22,175 nt of DNA from JBNKFQ01 sp050289385 (GCA_050289385.1 JBNKFQ010000044.1:1-22175), one strand, 5' to 3'. Counted from the stretch's first letter, positions 5,962 to 13,634 are shown. Numbers and translations: made by a program. Notes: generated from the sequence alone by a model not told the origin.

Positions 5962-6933
5962 CTCGGTAATGACTACGTTTCTGAAGCGAGTGCCTATAAT
6001 TTCCCGCAGATGTTCGGCCAGTTCCCGATAAAACGTTCGTCCCGGCGCATTGGTGCGCCACACTAACGCGTGTTGGCGACGGATTGGCATGGCTTTGAGT
6101 TCACACACATGCAAGGCTTCGGGGTTATGCATTTCCGAATGCACATACAGGCCTGGTAAAAAGGCAACTCCCATGTCCATTACCACCATTTGCCGAAGGG
6201 CATCCAGGCTGGTTCCTTCATAATCCCGTTGCACGTGAGCCCCCAATCGATGGCAAAGCTCTTGCACCTGATGGTGAAAATGATGGTGTTCCTCCAGTGT
6301 TAATACTTTTTCCCCGCGCAACTGAGATGGTGTGACTTCCGATATACCGGCCAGGCGGTGGTCTGACGGCACTACAAACTTGAGTGGCTCGATAAAAAGC
6401 GGTTCCGTTGCGAGTTCTTCAACAGTCAGGGGAAGCGGCACGATTGCGAGGTCGTAAACGCCTTCCAGTAGCTGTTTTTCTAAAATTTGAGGCGCGGCCT
6501 CTCGTACATAAAGTTTGAGGTCATGGTAGCGGTTGTGCAGCTCAGGTAATACGTTGGGTAACAAATAGGGGCCCAAAGTGGGAGGCACACCCAGCTTGTA
6601 GGTGGTTTGGTAACCTCGTGAGATCATTGCGGCGTACTCTGCCAGTCCCTGCGTTCTCAGCAGTATTTCCCGTGCCTCTGGCAATAACTCGCGCCCTTCG
6701 GGAGAGAGCAGGGTGCCCTTGCGGGAACGCTCGAACAGAGGTACTTCCAATGTCGTTTCCAGAGCGGCAATTTGGGCGGTCAGAGCCGGTTGGCTGATGC
6801 CCAGATCGCTCGCCGCGTATCGGTAACTCGACGCATCCGCGATAGCGACGAAGTATTGCAGTTGTCGTATCGTTGGCAATTTTGTGTTTGGCATGTGGTT
6901 CGTATTTTCCGGCGACTGTTGGGTTGGCCGCAT
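5956..6933 (-). CDS. LysR-family regulator, OxyR-like but without the peroxidatic cysteine
   Basis: A LysR-type transcription factor of 325 residues, or 312 if the second ATG is used. The winged helix-turn-helix is near residues 21-80 (TIRQLQYFVAIADASSYRYAA, then ISQPALTAQIAALE). The effector-binding domain fills the rest. The overall pattern is OxyR-like (KLGVPPTLGPYLLP, EGVYDLAIVPLP, TSLDALRQMV, GVAFLP). In OxyR the redox pair C199/C208 lies in a DGHC...C stretch. Here that stretch reads EEHHHFHHQVQELC, so the first Cys is His218 and only Cys227 remains. Disulfide-based peroxide sensing is therefore unlikely. It is transcribed away from the carbonic anhydrase gene, the usual LysR arrangement for controlling the divergent neighbour. 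ATG 6894 (MPNTKLP) is a plausible start; neither candidate has a good ribosome-binding site. Confidence 0.88.
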   Translation of the reverse strand: MRPTQQSPENTNHMPNTKLPTIRQLQYFVAIADASSYRYAASDLGISQPALTAQIAALETTLEVPLFERSRKGTLLSPEGRELLPEAREILLRTQGLAEYAAMISRGYQTTYKLGVPPTLGPYLLPNVLPELHNRYHDLKLYVREAAPQILEKQLLEGVYDLAIVPLPLTVEELATEPLFIEPLKFVVPSDHRLAGISEVTPSQLRGEKVLTLEEHHHFHHQVQELCHRLGAHVQRDYEGTSLDALRQMVVMDMGVAFLPGLYVHSEMHNPEALHVCELKAMPIRRQHALVWRTNAPGRTFYRELAEHLREIIGTRFRNVVITEA

Positions 6934-6937
6934 TTAT

Positions 6938-6956
6938 TGATAATAAAAAATTATCA
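6938..6956. promoter_or_regulatory. Candidate LysR/OxyR-like operator between regulator and carbonic anhydrase genes
   Basis: TGATAAT-AAAAA-ATTATCA is a perfect 19-bp inverted repeat in the divergent promoter region. Its core GATA...TATC spans 17 bp, the same end bases and spacing as the published OxyR half-operator pattern GATAGGTTNAACCTATC. CTAT-rich sequence continues towards the carbonic anhydrase gene (CTATAAGTCTATC near 6974-6987). It is likely the binding site of the adjacent regulator. Confidence 0.5.
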
Positions 6957-7031
6957 CCAAATTATATTTATTTCTATAAGTCTATCAGGGAACAATGGCC
7001 TCGACATTAACTGTATTTACCAGGAGTTATC

Positions 7032-7691
7032 GTGGAAAAAGTTATTTCCGGGGTTGTCAAGTTCCAGAAAGAGGTATATCCGGCCAAAGAAGAGAGGTTC
7101 AGGGAGTTGGCCGAGGGCCAGAGCCCGGAGGCATTGTTTATCACATGCGCCGATTCACGAATTGATCCCAATCTGGTAACCCAGACTGAACCGGGAGAAC
7201 TCTTTATTTGCCGAAATGCAGGTAACGTGGTGCCACCCCACAGTAACCAGTCCGGTGGTATGACTGCGTCTATCGAATTTGCCGTGGCCGCTTTGGGTGT
7301 GTCTCACATAGTCATTTGTGGCCATACTGATTGCGGCGCCATGAAGGGGGCTCTGGCTCCTGACAAGTTGTCACACTTGCCTCACATTCGCGAGTGGCTT
7401 GGTCACTGCCGTTCTGCGGCAGAAGCGGTAAAGGCGCGGCGCGGCAGTCTGGATCATGAGCATCTGGAGGAGTTGGCCTGCGAAAATGTGGTTCAGCAAA
7501 TGCAGCACTTGCGAACTCACCCCGCCGTGGCAGCGCGCCTGGCAACCCACAGCATTACACTGCATGGCTGGCTCTACAATATTGCTACTGGCTCGGTTCT
7601 TTGCTTCAACGAAACCAGTGACGAGTTTGAACCGATGAACGACAGTTATCTGTCCGCTTTCAAACAGTCTGCAGGTCACGCAAGCAGCTGA
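7032..7691 (+). CDS. Beta-class carbonic anhydrase
   Basis: A 219-residue beta-carbonic anhydrase, a cytoplasmic zinc enzyme that interconverts CO2 and bicarbonate. The zinc ligands are all present: Cys39 in ITCADSR (37-43, also giving the catalytic Asp41-Arg43 pair), and His98 and Cys101 in CGHTDCGAMKG (96-106). RNAGNVVPPH (61-70) and the GGMTASIEFAV helix are family hallmarks. The start is GTG 7032, with AGGAG at 7022-7026 (5-nt spacing). The gene lies divergent from the LysR regulator and 170 nt upstream of a SulP transporter on the same strand. This pairing recurs in bacteria and fits bicarbonate supply or pH homeostasis. Length is normal for the family. Confidence 0.95.
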   Translation: MEKVISGVVKFQKEVYPAKEERFRELAEGQSPEALFITCADSRIDPNLVTQTEPGELFICRNAGNVVPPHSNQSGGMTASIEFAVAALGVSHIVICGHTDCGAMKGALAPDKLSHLPHIREWLGHCRSAAEAVKARRGSLDHEHLEELACENVVQQMQHLRTHPAVAARLATHSITLHGWLYNIATGSVLCFNETSDEFEPMNDSYLSAFKQSAGHASS

Positions 7692-7713
7692 TCATTATTC
7701 CCTTATCCGACCC

Positions 7714-7749
7714 GGCCCGGCACAGCTGTTACAAGGCTGTGGGGTGGCC
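7714..7749 (+). other. Hairpin between carbonic anhydrase and SulP genes
   Basis: CACAGC (7721-7726) pairs with GCTGTG (7736-7741) over a 9-nt loop. Flanking GGCC arms (7714-7717 / 7746-7749) extend it across an internal loop. No T run follows, so it may be a processing or partial-attenuation element rather than a terminator, leaving the two genes possibly cotranscribed. Confidence 0.35.
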
Positions 7750-7861
7750 TCCACATGATCTGTCTGGAAAATCACGTAATCAGAATATGACGTTCACAGT
7801 GCTCTCGGGCCAATTGATATCAGGTGGCAGCCGATGAGTCCGCAATAGAAGGAGCAGTACC

Positions 7862-9502
7862 ATGAAATTTAATGTAACGACCCTGCACGGTGACCTGACA
7901 GGCGGCATTACCGCCGGCGTTGTCGCCTTGCCGCTTGCCCTGGCACTAGGTGTGGCTTCAGGGCTGGGTCCCATGGCAGGTATGTACGGGGCTATTGCCG
8001 TGGGCTTTTTTGCTGCCCTGTTTGGCGGTACAGCACCGCAAATTTCCGGTCCCACCGGCCCCATGGTTGTTGTGTTGGCGGGGCTCTTCGCCAGCCTTTC
8101 CGGAGATGTTGCCCTGATTCTTACTGCGGTGATGCTGGCGGGCGTGTTACAGGTCGTATTTGGTGTATTGAGGATCGGCCAGTATATACGGCTGGTGCCC
8201 TATCCGGTTATTTCCGGGTTCATGACCGGCATAGGCGTGATAATCATTATTCTGCAGCTTAGCCCTCTCCTTGGACACAAATCACCGAGTGGCACTTTAA
8301 GCGCATTGGGCTTTTTGGCTACCGCTTTGAGCGATATTGACTATGCCAATTTGGCGTTGGGTCTCGGCACCTTGCTCATGGTGTATTTTTGGCCATCACG
8401 TCTGGGTAAGTACTTTCCGGCCCCCCTGGCGGCTCTTGTTGCCGGGTCGTTATTTGCATTTTCGTTACTGGATGTGCCTGTACTCGGAGAAACACCAGTA
8501 GGCCTTCCCGACTTTCATATGCCGGTATTCGCCGGTGACCAGATGATGTTGGTGGCAGAGGCAGCAATTATTCTCGCCATACTCGGTTCCATTGACAGCC
8601 TGCTGACCTCGCTGGTAGCAGACAACATGACCCGCAGCCGCCATAACAGCAACAGGGAATTGATTGGCCAGGGCATCGGTAACACCGTCGCGGGCATGTT
8701 TGGCGGTATCGCCGGTGCCGGCGCCACCATGAGGACTGTTGTGAATATTCGTTCCGGCGGGCGTTCACGCTTGTCTGGCATGGTTCATGCACTGGTTTTG
8801 CTGGCTGTGGTTCTCGGCCTTGGGCCACTTGCGGCTAACATTCCGACGGCGGTATTGGCGGGCATCCTCGTGAAAGTTGGCCTGGATATCATCGACTGGA
8901 GCTACCTGAAACGCGCCCATCAGGGTCCGCGCTGGGATCTGCTGTTGATGGCTCTGGTGCTGGCATTGACAGTATTTGTCGATTTGATCACCGCCGTGGC
9001 CGTTGGTGTGGTTCTCGCCGCGCTTGCGTTCGTTCGTCAGGTGGCGCAAATGCAGATAGAGAATTTGAGAAACCTTCCTGAACACCTTGATTCAAAGGAG
9101 GAAAAGGCAATTCTAGAAGAACACCACGACAATATTGCCCTGTTTGAATTTAGCGGGCCGCTCAGTTTTGGAGCTGCAGCCGACCTCGGACACAAAGTGC
9201 GTGAGCACTGTGAGCAGGGCTCTCGAATTCTGATTCTGGATTTTGGCAATGTGCCTTTTCTGGACGTATCTGCCACCCTTGCCGTGGAAACAATTGCCGA
9301 GGATGCGGAGTCCAGTGGGCGCTTGTTGTATTTGTCTGGAATGAACTCCAGGGTGCAATCTGTGCTCGAAGGTATGAACCAGGGTATACCGGGTAATGCC
9401 GTTTTTGACAATCGCATGCAGGCGCTACGGGCCGCGGAACAACAGTTGCGCAAGCGAGATTCCCGATCTGTTGAAACAACCCGATTAATTCACGAAGGTT
9501 AG
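7862..9502 (+). CDS. SulP-family anion transporter with STAS domain (BicA-like, probable bicarbonate uptake)
   Basis: A 546-residue inner-membrane transporter of the SulP/SLC26 family. The N-terminal two thirds hold many hydrophobic segments, with GGITAGVVALPLALALGVASG (14-34) and QISGPTGPM (60-68), the family's anion-site region. A cytoplasmic STAS domain follows (about 424-520), with FSGPLSFGAA and FLDVSATLA (D468, S470). SulP members carry sulfate, bicarbonate or other anions. Bicarbonate is favoured here by the adjacent carbonic anhydrase and by resemblance to cyanobacterial BicA, where sodium-dependent uptake is known. The substrate is still an inference. The start is ATG 7862, with AAGGAG at 7849-7854. 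A strong terminator lies 62 nt after the stop. Confidence 0.9.
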   Translation: MKFNVTTLHGDLTGGITAGVVALPLALALGVASGLGPMAGMYGAIAVGFFAALFGGTAPQISGPTGPMVVVLAGLFASLSGDVALILTAVMLAGVLQVVFGVLRIGQYIRLVPYPVISGFMTGIGVIIIILQLSPLLGHKSPSGTLSALGFLATALSDIDYANLALGLGTLLMVYFWPSRLGKYFPAPLAALVAGSLFAFSLLDVPVLGETPVGLPDFHMPVFAGDQMMLVAEAAIILAILGSIDSLLTSLVADNMTRSRHNSNRELIGQGIGNTVAGMFGGIAGAGATMRTVVNIRSGGRSRLSGMVHALVLLAVVLGLGPLAANIPTAVLAGILVKVGLDIIDWSYLKRAHQGPRWDLLLMALVLALTVFVDLITAVAVGVVLAALAFVRQVAQMQIENLRNLPEHLDSKEEKAILEEHHDNIALFEFSGPLSFGAAADLGHKVREHCEQGSRILILDFGNVPFLDVSATLAVETIAEDAESSGRLLYLSGMNSRVQSVLEGMNQGIPGNAVFDNRMQALRAAEQQLRKRDSRSVETTRLIHEG

Positions 9503-9564
9503 AGATTGCTGGACTGGTCGTGGAGTTTGACTCGCGACTCTTTGCCGGTAGTTATATTATCTGC

Positions 9565-9593
9565 AGCCCCGCTCTGACAGGCGGGGCTTTTTT
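9565..9593 (+). terminator. Rho-independent terminator after the SulP gene
   Basis: AGCCCCGC (9565-9572) and GCGGGGCT (9581-9588) form a perfect 8-bp GC-rich stem over an 8-nt loop, followed by six T. This ends the carbonic anhydrase-SulP transcription unit. Confidence 0.95.
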
Positions 9594-9664
9594 GTACACG
9601 TGGAGGGAACACTCAGTTACAATCTGCACTAATATCTTAATCAAGGATGTAAGGAGGTTTTGCA

Positions 9665-10396
9665 ATGAAGTCGAGCAAAGGTGTTCTGATCGCGATTCTG
9701 GTGGTCTTGTGGTTGCCTGAGCTTGCCATGGCAGAAGAGGGGCAGCAAAAGCGTGGTGTGCTTGAAGGTTATAACCGGGCCATGCATACGTTCAATACGA
9801 AAGTGGATGATTGGGTGCTGCGACCGGTTGCCAGGAGCTATCACGCTGTTACCCCCAATGCGCTGGAATCAGGCATCAGCAATTTTTTCAGTAATCTGGG
9901 CGAGGTGATCAATATCCCCAATGATTTGCTGCAAGGCAAGTTCAAGATGGCCGCCAACGATACTGGCCGTTTTTTAATCAATAGTGTATTTGGTATCGCC
10001 GGTTTGTTTGAGGTGGCTGATGAATTCGGTCTGCGCAAGAATGAAGGCGAAGACCTTGGGCAGACGCTTGCTGTGTGGGGGGTGCCGTCGGGCCCATATG
10101 TCGTGGTGCCATTTTTGGGGCCAAGCACCCTCAGAGATTTCCCGTCCAATGTGGCTGATCGCATGCTGTTTTCACCGATCAGACAGGTTGACAATGTCAG
10201 TCTCAGAAACAGCTTGTACGCGCTTCAGCTGGTTGACCTGCGTGCATCGCTGTTGAACTCCGAAGAATTGATGTCTGGCGACAAATATGAATTCTTGCGG
10301 CAGGTATACTTGCAAAGGCGGGAATACTTGATTAACGATGGTCAGGTTGAGGATGATTTTGGCGACTATTCTGATGACCCGGACCTGGAATATTGA
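9665..10396 (+). CDS. mlaA: MlaA/VacJ-family phospholipid-transport protein, no lipobox
   Basis: A 243-residue MlaA/VacJ homologue. MlaA sits in the outer membrane with porins and removes misplaced phospholipid from the outer leaflet for retrograde transport by the Mla system. Family motifs are VLEGYNRAMHTFN (32-44), VLRPVARSY (51-59), SNFFSNLGEVINIPNDLLQGK, RFLINSVFGIAGLFEVA, EDLGQTLAVWGVPSGPYVVVPFLGPSTLRD. The N-terminus is a signal peptide ending AMA (residues 21-23) and contains no cysteine, so unlike E. coli MlaA it is not predicted to be a lipoprotein. The C-terminus is strongly acidic (VEDDFGDYSDDPDLEY). The start is ATG 9665, with AAGGAGG at 9651-9657. Other mla genes are not nearby, and a terminator on each side suggests its own transcription unit. 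Confidence 0.92.
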   Translation: MKSSKGVLIAILVVLWLPELAMAEEGQQKRGVLEGYNRAMHTFNTKVDDWVLRPVARSYHAVTPNALESGISNFFSNLGEVINIPNDLLQGKFKMAANDTGRFLINSVFGIAGLFEVADEFGLRKNEGEDLGQTLAVWGVPSGPYVVVPFLGPSTLRDFPSNVADRMLFSPIRQVDNVSLRNSLYALQLVDLRASLLNSEELMSGDKYEFLRQVYLQRREYLINDGQVEDDFGDYSDDPDLEY

Positions 10397-10401
10397 GCAG
10401 G

Positions 10402-10428
10402 TTCTGCCAGCGGGCAGAGACTATTTTT
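10402..10428 (+). terminator. Probable Rho-independent terminator after mlaA
   Basis: TCTGCC (10403-10408), loop AGCG and GGCAGA (10413-10418) form a 6-bp stem. GACTATTTTTA follows, so a T run starts six bases after the stem. The position right after the mlaA stop supports it; the gap before the T run weakens it. Confidence 0.5.
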
Positions 10429-10469
10429 ATAGAGCACTACACTGGTAACGCCAGCAGGTTTTAAGCTTG

Positions 10470-11657
10470 ATGTATCAGTATGAACGCAAATTGTTGCTGA
10501 TTGCTGCCTCCAACAACCAAACTGAGGAGTGGGCACGACACTTGCGGGAAAATCACTGGGAGGTGCAACTTGCTCACGACAAGAGTCAGGTTGCTTCGGT
10601 GCTGAAAACCAGTGATCCGGCTGTTATTCTGGTTGATTGCACTGGCAGTCAGATTCTCCGGGAACAAGACCTGTTTGCTCTTTACAAAAAAAGTGGTGAG
10701 GGGCAGGCTGTGGTCCCTATGCAGGCCGCGGCATCGGTTGACGATGTGTTAAACAGTATTCGGCATGGTGCCAGTGATGTATTGCTATTGCCTTTCAGTA
10801 ACGGGGAATTACTCAGCGTTATTGAAAATGCGATGACCTTGAAACAGGTTGTGAGAGAAAAACAACGCTATCGCAACCAGTTGGAAAAAACCAATCTTGA
10901 GTTGCAGGAAAGTCTGAACATTTTGCGGCAGGACCAGGTTGCCGGTCGGCAAGTGCAACACAGTATGTTGCCCAAAACACCACAGCGTCACCACGGCTAT
11001 ACGATTGCTCATCGCATTATTCCCTCTCTTTATTTAAGTGGTGATTTTGTTGGTTACCACGTTCTGCTGGACCGCTATCTGATTTTTTATTTTGCCGATG
11101 TTTCGGGGCATGGTGCATCGTCGGCATTTGTGACGGTGCTGTTGCGCTTTATGATTAACCGAATTATTCGCAAACATATTATTCGCAAAGATGAGGAAAA
11201 TCTTGCGCGAGCGCCGCAAGGTTTGGCTGAATCATTAAATCGACAGCTTATTGCGACAAAGCTGGACAAACACATGACATTGTTTGCTGGCGCAATCGAT
11301 ATGAAAAAACACAATCTGCGATATGTTATTGGTGCTCAAATGCCAGCGCCAATTCTTGTTGAAGACGGGGTGGCGAGGTTTCTGCCGGGGAAAGGTAAGC
11401 CGGTGGGCATTTTTGAAAATGCCGAATGGGAGGTTCAGGAGCTTACGCTACCAGAAAAGTTTTCCCTGTGCGTAGTGTCAGATGGAGTGTTTGATTTTAT
11501 GCCGGAACAGTCCCTGAGAGATAAAGAAAGGAAAATACTGGATGCGGTGGCTTGTAACGGTGGTTCGCTTGATGCCATAACTGATAGTCTGGGGCTGAAT
11601 GATGTGCAGGAAGTTCCGGATGATATATCGCTGCTGTTTGTGTCGCGAGGGCTGTAG
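10470..11657 (+). CDS. SpoIIE/PP2C-type serine phosphatase with degenerate receiver domain (HsbR-like)
   Basis: A 395-residue phosphatase. ATG 10470 is preferred over TTG 10467. Residues about 6-125 resemble a CheY receiver: the phosphoacceptor-like Asp56 is present (VILVDCTG). The acidic pair near the N-terminus is replaced (LLLIAASNN), and the usual Lys before Pro is Leu (VLLLPFS), so phosphorylation by a histidine kinase is doubtful. A coiled linker (about 125-155, EKQRYRNQLEKTNLELQESL) leads to a PP2C/SpoIIE domain. That domain has the metal-binding aspartates in SGDFVGY, FADVSGHGASS, VVSDGVFDFM and PDDISLL, so it should be catalytic. The STAS gene 2 nt downstream is the likely substrate. 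Pseudomonas HsbR also carries a kinase (HATPase) domain, which this protein lacks; the opposing kinase must be elsewhere. Confidence 0.85.
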   Translation: MYQYERKLLLIAASNNQTEEWARHLRENHWEVQLAHDKSQVASVLKTSDPAVILVDCTGSQILREQDLFALYKKSGEGQAVVPMQAAASVDDVLNSIRHGASDVLLLPFSNGELLSVIENAMTLKQVVREKQRYRNQLEKTNLELQESLNILRQDQVAGRQVQHSMLPKTPQRHHGYTIAHRIIPSLYLSGDFVGYHVLLDRYLIFYFADVSGHGASSAFVTVLLRFMINRIIRKHIIRKDEENLARAPQGLAESLNRQLIATKLDKHMTLFAGAIDMKKHNLRYVIGAQMPAPILVEDGVARFLPGKGKPVGIFENAEWEVQELTLPEKFSLCVVSDGVFDFMPEQSLRDKERKILDAVACNGGSLDAITDSLGLNDVQEVPDDISLLFVSRGL

Positions 11658-11659
11658 TC

Positions 11660-12139
11660 GTGGAACGCGGACGCATTTTGGTAGCTGAAGACAACGGCGT
11701 CTACGATATCAAACTGGTGGGTGATGTACGCCTTGTCCTGTGTTCCTCGCTCAATCATTATATCGAATCAATATTTCGCAGCGGTGAAGTCAGGGACGTG
11801 CTGGTGGATTTGCTGGAGGCGACCGCGGTAGACAGCACCACATTGGGCCTGTTGGCGAAGCTTGCTATTTATTGCAACAGGGAGTTCGGGTTGCGTCCAG
11901 AGTTGTTTTGTTCTGACGAAGGCATTTATCGTACGCTTTGTGTTATGGGGCTGGACGAAGTTTTCGAATTACACGAGGAAAAAGCGGCAACACTGGATGA
12001 TCTGCAGGAACTTGAGTCTTCTGATGACAGCGCTGAACTCAGGGAGAGAATTCTCGAAGCGCACAAGTTGCTGATAGAGCTTAATCCAGCCAACAGAGAT
12101 GACTTTATTGATTTGATCAGGGCTCTGGAGGCTGAATAA
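11660..12139 (+). CDS. STAS-domain anti-anti-sigma factor (HsbA-like)
   Basis: A 159-residue STAS protein. The domain spans about residues 5-108, and the phosphorylation region reads LEATAVDSTTLGLLAKL with Asp58 and candidate acceptor Ser59. A charged, helical C-terminal tail (about 109-159) follows. Family role: in partner switching the unphosphorylated STAS protein binds an anti-sigma factor or kinase, and a PP2C phosphatase restores that form. The upstream PP2C gene ends 2 nt before this GTG start, so the two are cotranscribed and probably work as a pair. Pseudomonas HsbA has similar size and links flagellar anti-sigma FlgM to a diguanylate cyclase. Whether this protein does the same cannot be read from sequence. 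The gene is convergent with the TerB-like gene, 2 nt away. Confidence 0.85.
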   Translation: MERGRILVAEDNGVYDIKLVGDVRLVLCSSLNHYIESIFRSGEVRDVLVDLLEATAVDSTTLGLLAKLAIYCNREFGLRPELFCSDEGIYRTLCVMGLDEVFELHEEKAATLDDLQELESSDDSAELRERILEAHKLLIELNPANRDDFIDLIRALEAE

Positions 12140-12141
12140 AT

Positions 12142-12597
12142 TTAATTATCTTCAGAATTTTGTCTGGCAAGTTGTTTGGCTCGAATAAAATCTCTGTGAG
12201 AAACATAAATCAGTTCGGCGATGCGTCGCACCATTCCTTCTTCGTATTTATCCAGATGACCATCGGCATAGGCGACCCTCCAAAGGTTCAGTACCAGTTG
12301 AACTTTTTCTTCGCGACTAAAATGCTGGTTTACAAGCCGCGTGAACTGGTACAGTGATGTCGCTTCACGGCATTCGGCGTAGGCCAATTCAAAAAGGTTT
12401 GAAACATCTTCATTCGACAGGTCAAACAGGGTTTTGAGCAGTCGACGGATTTCCAGTTCTTCATCGGTGTTCAGTTGATGATCAATTGCCATAACCTCTA
12501 CAAGCAGGGCAGCGGTTGCCAACTGAATCGACGCTTCCGGTGAGGTTGCCGATACTTCAATGTTGTTGCGGAAAAAGAGCTTGATACGATCAATCAT
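12142..12597 (-). CDS. TerB-like (tellurite resistance TerB / DjlA-type domain) protein
   Basis: A 151-residue, all-helical cytoplasmic protein matching the TerB-like domain. Two acidic helix-turn segments, VMAIDHQLNTDEELEIRRLL (about 35-54) and AYADGHLDKYEEGMVRRIAELI (about 108-129), hold the conserved Asp/Glu residues thought to bind metal in this fold. No signal peptide or membrane segment is visible. Its ATG overlaps the dusA stop (ATGA, 12594-12597), so it is translationally coupled to dusA. TerB-domain proteins are widespread and mostly uncharacterised; tellurite resistance should not be assumed, as no other ter gene is present. The specific function is unknown. Confidence 0.8.
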   Translation of the reverse strand: MIDRIKLFFRNNIEVSATSPEASIQLATAALLVEVMAIDHQLNTDEELEIRRLLKTLFDLSNEDVSNLFELAYAECREATSLYQFTRLVNQHFSREEKVQLVLNLWRVAYADGHLDKYEEGMVRRIAELIYVSHRDFIRAKQLARQNSEDN

Positions 12598-13634
12598 ATT
12601 TGACTCGCTTCCAGTGCTCGCCAGAGAACATCGGTTCCTGCATTTGCGCGGTGGGCGTTTTCACTCAAATAGCGGCGAAACTTTCGGGCACCCGGTAAAC
12701 CGTGAAACAGGCCAAGTATGTGCCGGGTCATATGGGTAAGTTTAACCCCCCGGTCCAGGTGGCCCTGGACGAAGGCCACAAAATTTTCATAAACCGCTGT
12801 GCGGCAAGCAATCGCAAGGTTGTCCCCGTAGATTCTGCGGTCAACCTCCGCGAGCAGCCAGGGATTGTGGTAGGCCTCACGCCCCACCATAACACCGTCC
12901 ACGTGCTTCAGATGTTTTTCGGCATCAGTGATACTGGTAATGCCGCCATTGATAATGATTTCCAGCCGGGGGTAGTCCTGCTTCAGCCGATAGACTCGTT
13001 CATAATCAAGTGGTGGAATGTCGCGATTTTGTTTTGGACTTAGTCCCTTCAGCCAGGCTTTTCTGGCATGAACAATAAAGGTTTGACAGCCGGCTTCGGC
13101 GACAGGTTCGATGAACTCCCGCAAATGTTGATAGCTATCCAGATCGTCTATTCCGATGCGGGACTTGATGGTAACAGGTATATCCGTTGCGGCTTTCATG
13201 GCTTTGACACATTGTGCTACCAGCAAAGGTTCTGCCATCAGGCATGCGCCAAAACGTCCTTTTTGTACACGGTCGCTGGGACAACCACAGTTAAGATTGA
13301 TCTCGTCGTAGTTGTAGCCGGAGGCAATTCGAGCAGATTCGGCCAGGGCTTTCGGATCACTGCCTCCCAATTGCAACGCGATGGGGTGTTCCGATGAGTC
13401 GCAGGCGAGGTGATACGCCGGATCGCCATGTAACAAGGCGCCGGTATTTACCATTTCGGTATAAAGCCAGGTGTGCTTGCTGATCAGGCGCAGAAAATAA
13501 CGGCAGTAGCGGTCGGTGTATTCCATCATCGGCGCCACGCTGAACCGGCGAGGGGGCGGATTTCGCACCATTACCGGGTTATTGCCTGATTTCACGGGCT
13601 TTTGGGTCTGTGTGTTTTCGAGTGGTTCTGACAC
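12594..13634 (-). CDS. dusA: tRNA-dihydrouridine(20/20a) synthase DusA
   Basis: A 346-residue FMN-dependent enzyme that reduces uridine 20/20a in the tRNA D-loop. The barrel starts with RRFSVAPMMEYTDRYCR (29-45). The catalytic Cys118 lies in EINLNCGCPSDRVQKGRFGACLM (111-133). IKSRIGID (156-163), IVHARKAWLKGLSPKQNRDIPPLDYERVY (187-215), INGGI (228-232) and DGVMVGREAYHNPWL (246-260) provide flavin and phosphate contacts and mark the DusA rather than DusB/DusC subgroup. GTG 13634 is the longest start, with a weak AGG upstream. An in-frame ATG at 13571 (MVRNPPPRR) is also possible, because the N-terminal tail is variable in the family. The gene is followed directly by the overlapping TerB-like gene. 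Confidence 0.95.
   Translation of the reverse strand: MSEPLENTQTQKPVKSGNNPVMVRNPPPRRFSVAPMMEYTDRYCRYFLRLISKHTWLYTEMVNTGALLHGDPAYHLACDSSEHPIALQLGGSDPKALAESARIASGYNYDEINLNCGCPSDRVQKGRFGACLMAEPLLVAQCVKAMKAATDIPVTIKSRIGIDDLDSYQHLREFIEPVAEAGCQTFIVHARKAWLKGLSPKQNRDIPPLDYERVYRLKQDYPRLEIIINGGITSITDAEKHLKHVDGVMVGREAYHNPWLLAEVDRRIYGDNLAIACRTAVYENFVAFVQGHLDRGVKLTHMTRHILGLFHGLPGARKFRRYLSENAHRANAGTDVLWRALEASQI

Noticed and set aside
12125..12165. Bidirectional terminator between the STAS and TerB-like genes
   Set aside because: Only CTGAA/TTCAG with a 14-nt AT-rich loop is visible, too weak to call.
12142..12597. Tellurite-resistance gene as a functional call
   Set aside because: Only a TerB-like domain is supported; no terZ, terC, terD or other ter gene accompanies it, so resistance should not be inferred.
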